This document shows, in pieces, positions 16,734-25,625 of a DNA stretch of 64,000 bases (its first letter is position 1; each line of letters opens with the position of its first letter). The notes beneath the pieces are model-generated. The model did not search any database, was not told the DNA's origin, and was given only the letters and a program-made list of their open reading frames with translations. The stretch covers positions 2,046,001-2,110,000 of the forward strand of contig NZ_LN881724.1 of the NCBI RefSeq assembly GCF_001457415.1, read 5' to 3'. Position numbers and translations under genes: made by a program. Source of the stretch: Gorillibacterium timonense (lineage in GTDB: Bacteria; Bacillota; Bacilli; Paenibacillales; NBRC-103111).

Positions 16734-18046
16734 TGCACCACATCCTCCCGGCTAACCGCTGTATTCAGCGGATTCTTCGGGTCGAGCTCGTCAAAGAAGG
16801 TGAGCTGCTCCACTTCCGGTTTGTGCAAATGCTTCTTACGCATATTGTCGGACACAAGCGCTCTCAGAGCCGAGTCTGGACTGATCCGCAAGCCTTCCAG
16901 GGTTCTCCCGCTGCAGAGAATAAAATATTGAGCGCGCTTAAGAACCACTCCGAGCTTCTTCAGCCCGGCGAAGTCAAGGGCCCCCGTCCTCCGGGCTTTC
17001 AGGATTCGTTGAGCGCTTGTTACCCCAATACCAGGAACCCGGAGAAGCATTTCGTAAGGGGCCTTGTTGATTTCGACCGGGAACAGCTCCATATGGTGGA
17101 TGGCCCAGTTGCATTTGGGATCCATCAAGGGATTGAAGTTGGGATTCTTCTCGTCAAGCAGCTCCTTCGCTTCGAAGCCATAGAACCGAAGAAGCCAATC
17201 CGCCTGATAAAGCCGATGCTCTCTCAGAAGCGGCGGCTTCGATTCGAGAGCCGGAAGAAGCGAATGCTCAAGAACGGGCGTGTAAGCGGAATAGAAGACA
17301 CGCTTCAGCTTGTATTTGCGGTAGAGGCCTTCGCTCAGATTCAAGATGCGGTAATCCGTATCCGGAGTCGCACCCACGATCATCTGCGTGCTTTGACCAG
17401 CCGGTACAAACTTGGTCGCATGGCGGTATTTGACGATATCCTTGCTGTTCTCGGCGATCCGCTCCTTCATGTGGCCCATCGGCAACAGAATCGATTCCTT
17501 CGTCTTGTCCGGTGCAAGCAGCTTCAGGCTTTCCTGCGAGGGAAGCTCAATGTTCACGCTCATCCGATCGGCCAAATGCCCCAACCGGGTCAACAGCTCC
17601 GGATCGGCTCCCGGTATCGCTTTCACATGAATATAGCCCCCGAACCGGTATTCGGTTCGCAGCAGCTCCAAGGTTTCAATTAATCGCTCCGTTGTATAAT
17701 CGGGATTCCTCATTACTCCCGAGCTGAGAAACAATCCCTCTATGTAATTGCGCCGATAGAACTGGATGGTCAGGTCGGCCAATTCCTGCGGGGTGAAGGC
17801 CGCTCGCCTTGTGTCGTTCGATTTCCGGTTGACACAGTAAGCACAGTCGTAGATGCAAACGTTGGTCATCAGCACCTTGAGGAGCGAAATGCAACGACCG
17901 TCCGCAGAGAAGCTGTGACAGATGCCCATGGATACGGCGTTTCCTAACGTACCGGGCGTATTCTTACGGTCAACTCCGCTTGATGTGCAGGCCACATCAT
18001 ATTTGGCGGAGTCAGTCAGGATAGTCAGTTTATCGATGACGTCCAT
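16712..18046 (-). CDS. TIGR03916-type radical SAM DNA repair/modification protein
   Basis: The 444-residue radical SAM enzyme has the cluster motif CIYDCAYC with Cys64, Cys68 and Cys71. The C terminus carries a helix-hairpin-helix (EMLLRVPGIGVTSAQRILKAR), the kind of module that contacts DNA. ATG 18046 follows AGGAGG by 7 bases. The gene leads a three-gene operon behind a strong promoter with a LexA-type box in its spacer, which supports a role in the DNA damage response. The reaction is unknown. Confidence 0.9.
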   Translation of the reverse strand: MDVIDKLTILTDSAKYDVACTSSGVDRKNTPGTLGNAVSMGICHSFSADGRCISLLKVLMTNVCIYDCAYCVNRKSNDTRRAAFTPQELADLTIQFYRRNYIEGLFLSSGVMRNPDYTTERLIETLELLRTEYRFGGYIHVKAIPGADPELLTRLGHLADRMSVNIELPSQESLKLLAPDKTKESILLPMGHMKERIAENSKDIVKYRHATKFVPAGQSTQMIVGATPDTDYRILNLSEGLYRKYKLKRVFYSAYTPVLEHSLLPALESKPPLLREHRLYQADWLLRFYGFEAKELLDEKNPNFNPLMDPKCNWAIHHMELFPVEINKAPYEMLLRVPGIGVTSAQRILKARRTGALDFAGLKKLGVVLKRAQYFILCSGRTLEGLRISPDSALRALVSDNMRKKHLHKPEVEQLTFFDELDPKNPLNTAVSREDVVQCLTGQM

Positions 18047-18068
18047 ATCGGTTCCTCCTGTCTTATCC

Positions 18069-18098
18069 AGTATAGATAAGAACGTTTGTTCTTGTCAA
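18069..18098 (-). promoter_or_regulatory. Promoter with embedded LexA-type box
   Basis: The minus strand reads TTGACA (18098-18093), an 18-base spacer, and TATACT (18074-18069). The palindrome AAGAACGTTTGTTCTT at 18078-18093, with a GAAC-N4-GTTC core at 18080-18091, fills the spacer. This is the classic layout of an SOS-repressed promoter. Confidence 0.8.
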
Positions 18099-18182
18099 GA
18101 AAGACTCCATGAATGTCTCTCGTTAGCCGCTCCGTTATCCCTGCTCCTGGTGCATACCCAAAGCAACAGCCAAAAGAACAAC

Positions 18183-18209
18183 AAAAAGCACATCCTCAAG
18201 GATGTGCTT
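18183..18209 (-). terminator. Terminator of the ferredoxin gene
   Basis: AAGCACATCC at 18186-18195, loop TCAA and GGATGTGCTT at 18200-18209 form a perfect stem. On the minus strand the stem continues into a T-run. Confidence 0.75.
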
Positions 18210-18249
18210 ACTTGTTGTTGCGTTATGACAGAGTTCGATCAACTTGATC

Positions 18250-18561
18250 TCAGCTTCCTAGACGCATCATCATCTTCTCTTCGACGATTTCACCATTGAC
18301 GAAGTGATCTTCGACGATCTGCGGAACATCCTCAGGCGTAAGGTCATAGTACCAAACCCCTTCTGGATATACGAGCATGAACGCACCGTTCCCACATAGG
18401 CCCAAACAACTGCACTTGTTGATCTTTACCTCTTTCATAATCCCATGCTCGACCAACTGCTCTTTAAAGGCCTCCATCACGGGCTCCGTCTCCTGGTTGT
18501 TGCAATGCTCGCTGCTGCAAAAGAACACATGATGCTTCAAGGCTTTCATCCGCATATTCAT
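18250..18561 (-). CDS. Thioredoxin-like [2Fe-2S] ferredoxin
   Basis: A 103-residue thioredoxin-fold ferredoxin. Cys residues in HHVFFCSSEHCNN and INKCSCLGLCGNG can bind the cluster, as in the Aquifex-type and NuoE-like ferredoxins. I chose ATG 18561 (MNMRMKAL), 9 bases after GGAGG, over an ATG seven codons upstream that precedes the ribosome binding site. It is monocistronic. The redox partner is unknown. Confidence 0.85.
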   Translation of the reverse strand: MNMRMKALKHHVFFCSSEHCNNQETEPVMEAFKEQLVEHGIMKEVKINKCSCLGLCGNGAFMLVYPEGVWYYDLTPEDVPQIVEDHFVNGEIVEEKMMMRLGS

Positions 18562-18694
18562 TCTCGTCCGCCTCCATGTCATCTATCGTGACTGATTTGC
18601 CGAGAATTATAGGGGATGTTCACCGTTTTGCTTATGATATTTCTTACAGAAGCGGATCCATTTCGAAATTGTTTCAAAATGTCCTTAATCTGCG

Positions 18695-19021
18695 TCAGCT
18701 AACTTTACACGAACGTTCGACTGCAGCTTGATAGACGGCCTTCGAACGCAGTCCGACCAGCTTATCCACCGGTGAACCCTTATAAAAAAGGATCACCGTC
18801 GGCATGCTCATAACTCCGTAAGTGGATGCAAGCTCGGGCGAATCATCGACATCCACCTTCGCGATTGGCAGGGAAGCTCCGTATTCTGCGCTCATCTCGT
18901 CCAGAATAGGACCTAACGCCCGGCAAGGAGCACACCAGCTTGCACCAAATTCGATCAATGCCGTTTCCCCCGAGTTCACGATCTGTTCGAACCCTTCTTG
19001 ATTTACGGTAGGTACGTTCAT
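18695..19021 (-). CDS. Thioredoxin
   Basis: The 108-residue protein has the active site ASWCAPCRALGP with Cys30 and Cys33, the cis-Pro loop SMPTVILFYKG, and the KVDVDDSPELASTYGV segment typical of thioredoxins. It overlaps the MerR-type regulator gene by ATGA, forming a two-gene operon. An extra Cys lies near the C terminus (ERSCKVS), uncommon in housekeeping TrxA. It is probably an accessory thioredoxin under thiol or drug-stress control (inference). Confidence 0.92.
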   Translation of the reverse strand: MNVPTVNQEGFEQIVNSGETALIEFGASWCAPCRALGPILDEMSAEYGASLPIAKVDVDDSPELASTYGVMSMPTVILFYKGSPVDKLVGLRSKAVYQAAVERSCKVS

Positions 19022-19386
19022 GATTTGTCGCTCCCTTCGTTTTCTTCAAGGATGGAGGTAATCCGCTCGGCGAGATTGGCGCGTATACCGGTCAAAAGCC
19101 CAATTTGAGCATCGAGCTCGGCCATCTTCTGGCGGTAGATCGGAAGGATTTCTTGGCAAAAGGCTTCCTTGTTCTTCATGACGCAGGTCAAGAAACCGGA
19201 TATTTCTTCGGTAGTCAGCCCGAGCGATAGATAAAATCGGATGGTCTTAACCTGCTCAACCGCCGTGAGGTTGTACTCCCGGTAGCCGCTATCCGAGCGA
19301 TCCGACTTCAACAAACCCTGCTGTTCATAATAACGCAAGGACCGAATGCTGGCTCCCGTCAGCTGCGATAGCTCTCCAATTCTCAC
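19018..19386 (-). CDS. MerR family regulator
   Basis: The protein starts at GTG 19386, 8 bases after AAAGGAGG; the open frame upstream lacks a ribosome binding site. The winged helix begins RIGELSQLTGASIRSLRYYEQQGLL, followed by SGYREYNLTAVEQVKTIRFYLSLGLTTEEI and a long C-terminal dimerisation helix. Two Cys, in FLTCVMKNKEAFCQEI, lie where redox or metal sensing occurs in some MerR proteins. Its own promoter has a long 20-base spacer with a dyad, so it probably activates itself and the thioredoxin. Confidence 0.9.
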   Translation of the reverse strand: MRIGELSQLTGASIRSLRYYEQQGLLKSDRSDSGYREYNLTAVEQVKTIRFYLSLGLTTEEISGFLTCVMKNKEAFCQEILPIYRQKMAELDAQIGLLTGIRANLAERITSILEENEGSDKS

Positions 19387-19417
19387 CGATGGCTCCTCCT
19401 TTCCTTGACTTGCCCTC

Positions 19418-19449
19418 ATTATAAACCCTGACATTAGTGTCAGAGTCAA
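19418..19449 (-). promoter_or_regulatory. MerR-type promoter: long spacer with dyad
   Basis: On the minus strand TTGACT (19449-19444) and TATAAT (19423-19418) are 20 bases apart. The spacer contains the perfect inverted repeat CTGACA-N4-TGTCAG (19428-19443). Such over-long spacers with a dyad are the hallmark of promoters activated by DNA distortion by MerR proteins. Confidence 0.8.
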
Positions 19450-19647
19450 GCGAAAGCTATACTTCTTGTACTTATAGGTTGCCCGGAAATTCACATGCTT
19501 CGCTAAGCCTTGCGTTCAAGCGTGTCCAACCATCCGAAATCCAGATTGAAAACAAAACCTAGTCGACCGTTCGTGGTTGTGGAATAATAAGGGAATCCTT
19601 GATTCATTCAAAGGATCATGGGATAGAAGTTGAGGAGGTTGGCATTC

Positions 19648-20589
19648 GTGCTAGAGCTTGAAAAAAACAATTATTTTACTCTTCAGAACGTGGCAGCCGG
19701 GATTTGGGCCGCGATAGCCGAACCTGGCAGCGGGGCGGCGGCCAACTCCGTCATCTTGGATCTGGGCGACACAACCGTCATCGTCGATACCTTCAGCTTA
19801 CCTCAAGCGGCTGATCATTTGCGCGAAGCCGCCGAGAGGCTGACAAACAGGCCAGCAGCGTTCATCGTCAACACGCATTTTCATGGAGATCATCATTATG
19901 GCAATCAATCCTTCCCTGGCAGCCGGATCATCGCATCCATAAGAACCAAGGAACTGCTGGATCAGAATCCGCGCGGGGAGACTGCCGACTGGCAGGATGG
20001 GCTGCGGCGGCAAATCGATGGCTTGTCGGAAGTGAGAGACGCTGCTTTCGATCCCAGAGTTCGCCTTGCTTTGGACCATGAAATCGGGGATAAAACAAAC
20101 CTGTTCGAGGCTGCCCCCTCTATTCAACGGGTTGGCGCTTCGCTAACCTTGAAGGATGAGTTATGGATTCATGGCTCCGAGCGAAGCATCCGCTTGTTTA
20201 CGTATGGAGGAGGACATACCGAGAGCGACCTTCTCGTATACGTGCCCGATGCCAAGGTATTGATCTCTGGCGACTTGATCCTCGGGAGATCGCATCCCGC
20301 TATGCTGCATGGCGAACCGAAGGAATGGGTATCCATCATTCAAAGGATAGACAATGAACTGGATATTCATAAGGTGATCCCTGGTCATGGGGAAGTTGCG
20401 GACCGGAGCTGTCTAAGGGACATGACAAGCTATCTGACGGATATTCAAGCCTATGCAGAGCAAGCAGCCAAGAGCAGCATAGACGTTGAGTTCTGGCTGG
20501 CGAAGGGTGTTCCCGCTCCTTATGATGAATGGCGCTTATCCCATGTGTTCGAGTGGAACTTCCGTTGGCTGTTCGCCAAAAGCCAATAA
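19648..20589 (+). CDS. Metallo-beta-lactamase-fold hydrolase
   Basis: The product of about 313 residues starts at GTG 19648, 9 bases after GAGGAGG. The zinc-binding motif is NTHFHGDHHYGN, followed by GGGHTESDLLVYVP (third His), LISGDLILG (bridging Asp) and VIPGHGEV (last His). This matches the broad MBL-fold hydrolase family (quinoprotein relay-like or YflN-like); the substrate is unknown. A second, unrelated MBL-fold gene lies convergently just downstream. Confidence 0.88.
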   Translation: MLELEKNNYFTLQNVAAGIWAAIAEPGSGAAANSVILDLGDTTVIVDTFSLPQAADHLREAAERLTNRPAAFIVNTHFHGDHHYGNQSFPGSRIIASIRTKELLDQNPRGETADWQDGLRRQIDGLSEVRDAAFDPRVRLALDHEIGDKTNLFEAAPSIQRVGASLTLKDELWIHGSERSIRLFTYGGGHTESDLLVYVPDAKVLISGDLILGRSHPAMLHGEPKEWVSIIQRIDNELDIHKVIPGHGEVADRSCLRDMTSYLTDIQAYAEQAAKSSIDVEFWLAKGVPAPYDEWRLSHVFEWNFRWLFAKSQ

Positions 20590-20680
20590 CCCCCTCAAGT
20601 CCGGGTTAGGGATCATCCCAAGGAATGATCGAGTGCAGCCGGATGAAGGGGCATTCTGGGAATGCGGATTCAACACATTC

Positions 20681-21427
20681 TCATTTATAGACGATTCTTC
20701 TTGGTTCGCTGCCGTACGGATGAGCTTTGGATGTGCCGCCAAACCATTCGTAGGGGATATCGTTTTCTTTTTTTCCTTCACAGACTTCTTTCACAGCATT
20801 CCGATGCGCTTCATAGAGTGACGCATCCTCCAAGTCTCTGCTATGCCCGGTTAAAATGAAATCATATTCGCCGCGTATACTCTTCAGCGTGTCTAGAGAC
20901 TGTAAAAACACCTCCATGGGCAGACTTTCCTCCAACTGCATCCATGTCTGTTCAATGATGCTGTCACCGGTAAACAAGATTCGATCCTGGCGGTCCAGCA
21001 AGCAAATGCCTCCCGGGGTATGTCCCGGAACACCGTAGACTTCCAGCTCGAGTCCTCCCAGGTCGATCACATCTCCTGCGTGAATCGGTCGAAAATCCGC
21101 CGGTTTCAGCTTCATTTGTTCAATCGCTTCTGTAAACATCGGCTCCTGATAGAATTGCTGTGCCAATGCCAGATCGTCCGGATGGAGATACGCTTCCTCG
21201 AAATAAATGTTGCCGTAGATATGATCAGGATGACCATGGGTGTTCACAACCATTAGCGGTAAGCTTGTAATCGTTTCCGCAATTTCTCTCACATTCTCAT
21301 AGCCGTTCATCGTATCGATGATCAATGCTTTCTGGGAGCCAATCACAAGATATCCGGTTGCTTCGTCGTTGTCATTCATTAACCAGATGTGATCCTTGAT
21401 TGGCTTCATTTTTACTCGCTCGAACAT
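20681..21427 (-). CDS. Metallo-beta-lactamase-fold hydrolase
   Basis: The 248-residue product has the motif NTHGHPDHIYGN, which retains the HxHxDH pattern, then GVPGHTPGGICLLD (third His), LFTGDSII (bridging Asp) and FILTGHSRDL. It resembles short MBL-fold hydrolases of the glyoxalase II/YqjP group; its substrate is not predictable. ATG 21427 has GAGG 8 bases upstream. The 91-base gap to the convergent gene at 20589 holds short inverted repeats but no convincing T-run. Confidence 0.87.
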   Translation of the reverse strand: MFERVKMKPIKDHIWLMNDNDEATGYLVIGSQKALIIDTMNGYENVREIAETITSLPLMVVNTHGHPDHIYGNIYFEEAYLHPDDLALAQQFYQEPMFTEAIEQMKLKPADFRPIHAGDVIDLGGLELEVYGVPGHTPGGICLLDRQDRILFTGDSIIEQTWMQLEESLPMEVFLQSLDTLKSIRGEYDFILTGHSRDLEDASLYEAHRNAVKEVCEGKKENDIPYEWFGGTSKAHPYGSEPRRIVYK

Positions 21428-21565
21428 GGTTTCACCCTCGTCTGTTTCTTAAGATAGAAGACAATCCGCAACACCAAAAAAGCAATTCTAGTTTATACCA
21501 AATTCATCGCAACCGCCAATCTTGAATGCCCGCATGAAAGGGAGATCTTCCGATCCATACAAGAA

Positions 21566-21610
21566 AGGACCAAAAAATCCACGGCGAAGTAGATTTTCAG
21601 GTCCTTTCGA
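21566..21610 (-). terminator. Terminator downstream of the alpha-galactosidase
   Basis: Nested inverted repeats are present. An outer GAAAGGACC/GGTCCTTTC pair encloses AAAATCTAC/GTGGATTTT, with TTTTTT in the descending arm on the minus strand. It lies about 90 bases past the alpha-galactosidase stop. Confidence 0.6.
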
Positions 21611-21696
21611 TTCAAGTAAATCAAACGTTAAGCGGAGCACATCATGTCATATAATGACGGTGATACCGCCTCCACACTACTTTCATTCCATTCTTA

Positions 21697-23853
21697 TTAG
21701 TGGGAGGAAACGGCCTTCAGCCGGAAGACCTTGCTGGCATAATCGCCTTTCAACGGTTCGAAGGACAGGCCGACATTCATCAAGCGGTCTCCCCCGTAGG
21801 TTCCGACTCCTTCGACGACGTAATCCCGCTCGGGATCAAGCCCTTTCAGGTGTAAGGACGCTTTCGGCCCAAACGGTTCGGCCAGCACCTTGAAGAAGAA
21901 GACCACCGCATCGGAACGGTCCTCGCTGACGAACATCCACGCCGTCTCCTTGTGCTCGAACGGGCTGCGCAGGCGGTATAGCTCACCTTGCTGGATGATA
22001 CCGCGAATTTCCTTGTACATCGCAACCTGACGCTTTACCTCGACCCGTTCCTCTTCCGTGAACTTGGTGAGGTCCAGCTCATAGCCGAAATTGCCGGACA
22101 TGGCCACGTCGCCGCGCATGGACAACGGCGTGAAGCGGCCCACTTGATGGTTGGGAACGGCGGATACGTGAGCTCCCATTGTGCTGGCCGGATAGACCAG
22201 GCTCGTTCCATATTGGATCTTGAGGCGCTCGACGCTATCCGTGTCATCGCTCGTCCAGGTCTGCGGCATGTAATAGAGCATGCCCGGGTCGAAACGGCCG
22301 CCGCCGCTAGAGCAGCTTTCGAAGAGGACATGCGGGAACGCCGTGGTGATCCGCTCCATCAGCTCGTACACGCCGAGCATGTAGCGGTGAGCGATTTCGC
22401 CTTGCCGTTCGGCAGGCGCAGCGGCGGAGCCGATCTCGGTCAAGCTGCGATTCATGTCCCATTTGACATAGCTGATCGATACGCTGCTGAAGATTTTACT
22501 GAGCGTGTCATAGATATAGTCCACCACTTCCTGGCGTGACAAATCCAATACGAGCTGGGTCCGCGCTTCCGTTCTTCTACGGCCCTCCACATGCAGACAC
22601 CAATCCGGATGAGCGCGGTACAACTCGCTGTCCGGAGAGATCATCTCCGGTTCGACCCACAGGCCGAACTTGAGCCCTTGGTTATTGATCCGCTCCGCGA
22701 GATTGCCGAGACCAAGCGGCAGCTTCTTCTCGTTCACAAACCAGTCACCAAGCGATGTCGTATCATCGTTGCGTTTACCGAACCAGCCGTCGTCGAGTAC
22801 GAACAGCTCGATCCCGAGCTCCGCTCCGACCTTGGCGATATCCTCGATCTTGTCGGCGGTAAAATCAAAATACGTCGCTTCCCAGTTGTTCACGAGGATA
22901 GGGCGGACTTGGTCACGATATTGTCCGCGGCAGAGACGAGTCCGATACAGCTTGTGGTATGTACGGGACATGCCGCCAAGCCCTTCCGCCGAATAGACGA
23001 GAATCGCTTCGGGAGTTTGGAACGAATCCCCCGCTTCCAGAACCCAATCGAAATCGAACGGGTTCAGCCCGATCTGCACCCGCACCTTCTTCATGAAATC
23101 CACTTCGGCCTCCGCAAGGAAATTGCCGCTGTAGACGAAGCTGAAGCCGAACACATCGCCTTGATCTTCATCCGCGCCCTTGCTTGCCAGCGCAACGAAA
23201 GGATTCAGCTGGTGTCCGCTCATGCCGCGGCGGCTTTCGAGCCGGGTGCTGCCGGGACCCAGCGGACGGCGCTGCATATGCGCTTCCCTGGACCATGCTC
23301 CCGCCAGATACACCACATCATAATCAGATACATCCAGATCGACGCTGGCGCTGAGGGCACGCAGAAGGTGGAGACGTTTCTCTCCGCCATTTACAAGCTT
23401 GGCCGAACGAGCGACCGCGTCGGAACCAGCGAATACGCTGTAGCTGAGCACAACCGTGAGGCCGGAATAAGCATCCTTCGCGGTGATTTCAAGCGTGAGT
23501 GCTTCTTCGTCTTGCTCGGCGTAAACCCCAGGAAGCCCTTTCAATTCCGGTTTGCCCGGAACGATCCGATACCCTTCATACAGCAGCTCCGTGATGCGGG
23601 TTCCGTCCTCCAGCTTGACCTGATAAGCCGGTACGCGGAAGTCTCCGTTGCCATACTGCGGATACTCTTGACTGGTCATGTCGAGATTGGCTTGTGTGGG
23701 ATAATTCGGAAGCTGAGCAAGGTTGCCCGAATCCCGCAGCTTCTTGCCCCAATACTGGTGCACGAGCACCCCGTTCACGACTTGCACGATGTAGCTGACT
23801 TTATCTCCTTGCAAATGAAACAGCAGTTCGTTTTCATGGACTAAAATCTTCAC
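21697..23853 (-). CDS. GH36 alpha-galactosidase
   Basis: The enzyme removes terminal alpha-1,6-galactose from raffinose-family sugars. The product is 718 residues from GTG 23853 (MKILVHENELLFHLQ), typical of bacterial GH36. GGGAG lies 10 bases upstream; the longer frame adds 22 residues without family support. The nucleophile is Asp466 in YVKWDMNR and the acid/base Asp536 in WTSDDTD. Their 70-residue spacing equals that of the Geobacillus AgaA pair. No signal peptide is seen, so it is cytoplasmic and needs an importer, none of which is adjacent. Confidence 0.95.
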   Translation of the reverse strand: MKILVHENELLFHLQGDKVSYIVQVVNGVLVHQYWGKKLRDSGNLAQLPNYPTQANLDMTSQEYPQYGNGDFRVPAYQVKLEDGTRITELLYEGYRIVPGKPELKGLPGVYAEQDEEALTLEITAKDAYSGLTVVLSYSVFAGSDAVARSAKLVNGGEKRLHLLRALSASVDLDVSDYDVVYLAGAWSREAHMQRRPLGPGSTRLESRRGMSGHQLNPFVALASKGADEDQGDVFGFSFVYSGNFLAEAEVDFMKKVRVQIGLNPFDFDWVLEAGDSFQTPEAILVYSAEGLGGMSRTYHKLYRTRLCRGQYRDQVRPILVNNWEATYFDFTADKIEDIAKVGAELGIELFVLDDGWFGKRNDDTTSLGDWFVNEKKLPLGLGNLAERINNQGLKFGLWVEPEMISPDSELYRAHPDWCLHVEGRRRTEARTQLVLDLSRQEVVDYIYDTLSKIFSSVSISYVKWDMNRSLTEIGSAAAPAERQGEIAHRYMLGVYELMERITTAFPHVLFESCSSGGGRFDPGMLYYMPQTWTSDDTDSVERLKIQYGTSLVYPASTMGAHVSAVPNHQVGRFTPLSMRGDVAMSGNFGYELDLTKFTEEERVEVKRQVAMYKEIRGIIQQGELYRLRSPFEHKETAWMFVSEDRSDAVVFFFKVLAEPFGPKASLHLKGLDPERDYVVEGVGTYGGDRLMNVGLSFEPLKGDYASKVFRLKAVSSH

Positions 23854-24018
23854 CGATTGAACACTCCCGTTCTCGCATAATTCCCGCACGGAGCCGAATG
23901 CCGGAGATATTCGCGGCAAAACGGCGATCGACGGAACCTTACACGATGAATTATACCGAACCGGAGAAGTCGAATGAATGTCATAGTGTCGGGAAGACCT
24001 GTCATGATGTACCGGAGG

Positions 24019-24717
24019 CTACCACGGACGCTCGCTGTCCATCCAGCCTTCCCGAACCCAATGCTCCCGGTCGAGCGGATTCCATTTGTTCCCCTTTTGG
24101 CTCAGTCTCATGATTCGAAAGATCATCCGGGTTTTGAAGCCTGGACGAGCAGAGTTGACCTCCTTGCGGATTTGCTTCGCCAGCTTTGACGCTTTTCGCT
24201 CAATTCGCTGAATGGTCTCCGGTTTCACGCTCTGCCAGTTGAAGGCCGCCACCTTTACGCTCCAGCGGTGGATGACTGGCACCCCCCAGAAAAAGAGTTG
24301 CGTCCGAAGATCCTTGGTCACCTTGGAAGCTCCTGCGCCTGCGGCGGTAGAAATCACGAGGCCGACCTTGCGAAACATGGTGGCACTCGGCCGATGAGAC
24401 ATCCAGAGATAGCCCACGTGATCGAGGGTTGTCTTGAGCTGGCCGGTCATCCCGAAGACATAACAAGGAGAATCGAGAATGATGACATCGGCTTCTTCCA
24501 GTGCCGCGACGATGGGTTGAACCGCATCTGAATGGGGGCATTTCATTTCCCCTTCCATAAAACACTTGTAACAGCCGACACAGTAGCCTGGCGTATCGCG
24601 CGGCATGAAGAATTCGCGAATCTCTGCTCCTTCACCGCCTAACCGATCAAGCACCGAGTGAGTCAAGTGATACGTGCTTCCCCGGTGCATCTGTCCGTGC
24701 AGAACGGCAATTTTCAT
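24019..24717 (-). CDS. NADPH-dependent FMN reductase/flavodoxin-like protein
   Basis: The 232-residue flavoprotein starts MKIAVLHGQMHRGSTYHLT, the FMN phosphate loop. It has a Cys-rich insertion (GYCVGCYKCFMEGEMKCPH) and SPCYVFGMTGQLKTTLDHVG, characteristic of iron-sulfur flavoprotein-like and NAD(P)H oxidoreductase families. It follows the TetR gene by 3 bases, so the regulator probably controls it. The likely role is reduction of a quinone, nitro compound or drug (inference). Confidence 0.85.
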   Translation of the reverse strand: MKIAVLHGQMHRGSTYHLTHSVLDRLGGEGAEIREFFMPRDTPGYCVGCYKCFMEGEMKCPHSDAVQPIVAALEEADVIILDSPCYVFGMTGQLKTTLDHVGYLWMSHRPSATMFRKVGLVISTAAGAGASKVTKDLRTQLFFWGVPVIHRWSVKVAAFNWQSVKPETIQRIERKASKLAKQIRKEVNSARPGFKTRMIFRIMRLSQKGNKWNPLDREHWVREGWMDSERPW

Positions 24718-24720
24718 CCG

Positions 24721-25425
24721 TTATCCCCTCGCTCCCCCATATACCCTGCGGAATTGAATCACATGCTGCTTCACTCTCTCCAGCGCTTCCTCCTCCTTCT
24801 CCGGGTGACCGTCGTAGAGGCAGAGCAGAAGGTAGAGCGGCGAATAAAAATGCAAGGCAGCGATGTCAGGATCTTCTTCTCGAAACGCTCCGCCGTTCAT
24901 GAGCCCTGCAAACAGGAGGCTCTGATAATGGAGCGGACCGTTCAGGAAGGTATCTGTAAATGCGCTCCCCGCTGCATTGTTCCGATACTGCTCGATGGAG
25001 AGCATTCTCCGGAACTTGGCCGCGTAATCGTCGCGAAGGTAATACCGAAACAAGGCACAACTCATTTCGATGAGAGCCTCTTCGGTGATTTCTGAATAGA
25101 CGATAACTGGATCGAACTCCACTCCCTGCTTTGCTTCGCTAACTGGAGCGACAGCCGCTCCGGGGATTCCCAAAGCGCTTTCCATCGTATGGTAGCGTTC
25201 GTTCATCTCTTCGAGAAGGGTGTCAAAGATGGCCTGCTTGTTCCGATAATGCTTGTAGAGAGAGCTCTCCTTGATCCCAACAGCCCCCGCTATATCGCGC
25301 ACCGATACCCCTTCATACCCATGAACCGAGAAGAGAGTCAAAGCTTCTGTCAAAATTCGTTCCTTGGTGGTGGGCTGCTCACCGGCATCCAAAGCTGCGG
25401 CTGGTGTCCTATCCTTGCCATTCAT
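24721..25425 (-). CDS. TetR family regulator
   Basis: The 234-residue protein has a TetR helix-turn-helix near residues 20-65 (KERILTEALTLFSVHGYEGVSVRDIAGAVGIKESSLYKHY). The ligand-binding part is divergent. ATG 25425 follows GAGGG by 7 bases. It is co-transcribed with the flavoprotein gene, and palindromic sites overlap its promoter, consistent with autorepression. Confidence 0.92.
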   Translation of the reverse strand: MNGKDRTPAAALDAGEQPTTKERILTEALTLFSVHGYEGVSVRDIAGAVGIKESSLYKHYRNKQAIFDTLLEEMNERYHTMESALGIPGAAVAPVSEAKQGVEFDPVIVYSEITEEALIEMSCALFRYYLRDDYAAKFRRMLSIEQYRNNAAGSAFTDTFLNGPLHYQSLLFAGLMNGGAFREEDPDIAALHFYSPLYLLLCLYDGHPEKEEEALERVKQHVIQFRRVYGGARG

Positions 25426-25441
25426 TCGAAATCCCTCATTT

Positions 25442-25490
25442 GGCTAACAGTTGATAGCCACATTATAGCGAACAATCGTTAGCCTGACAA
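25442..25490 (-). promoter_or_regulatory. TetR-flavoprotein promoter with operator candidates
   Basis: The minus strand reads TTGTCA (25490-25485), 17 bases, TATAAT (25467-25462). A near-palindrome GCGAAC-AATC-GTTAGC (25468-25483) fills the spacer, and GGCTA-N8-TAGCC (25442-25459) lies just downstream of the -10. Either could be the operator of the adjacent TetR protein. Confidence 0.65.
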
Positions 25491-25550
25491 TCACCCACTT
25501 ACGAATCAGCGGAATCTTCAAAATCCGAAGACTCGTAAACTGGCCGAAAG

Positions 25551-25620
25551 AAAAACCGCTTCTGAATCGGTCTCCCCCCATGATTAGAGAGGCGGTTCCG
25601 ATTGAAGCGGTTTTCTTTTT
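25551..25620 (-). terminator. Terminator of the GNAT gene
   Basis: An imperfect long stem pairs AAAACCGCTTCtgAATCGG with CCGATTGAAGCGGTTTT. T-rich ends on both strands let it work in both directions; it lies just past the GNAT stop codon. Confidence 0.7.
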
Positions 25621-25625
25621 CAAAC

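Noticed and set aside
22591-23844. Plus-strand open frame of 417 codons
   Set aside because: It is antisense to the alpha-galactosidase, which has conserved catalytic residues.
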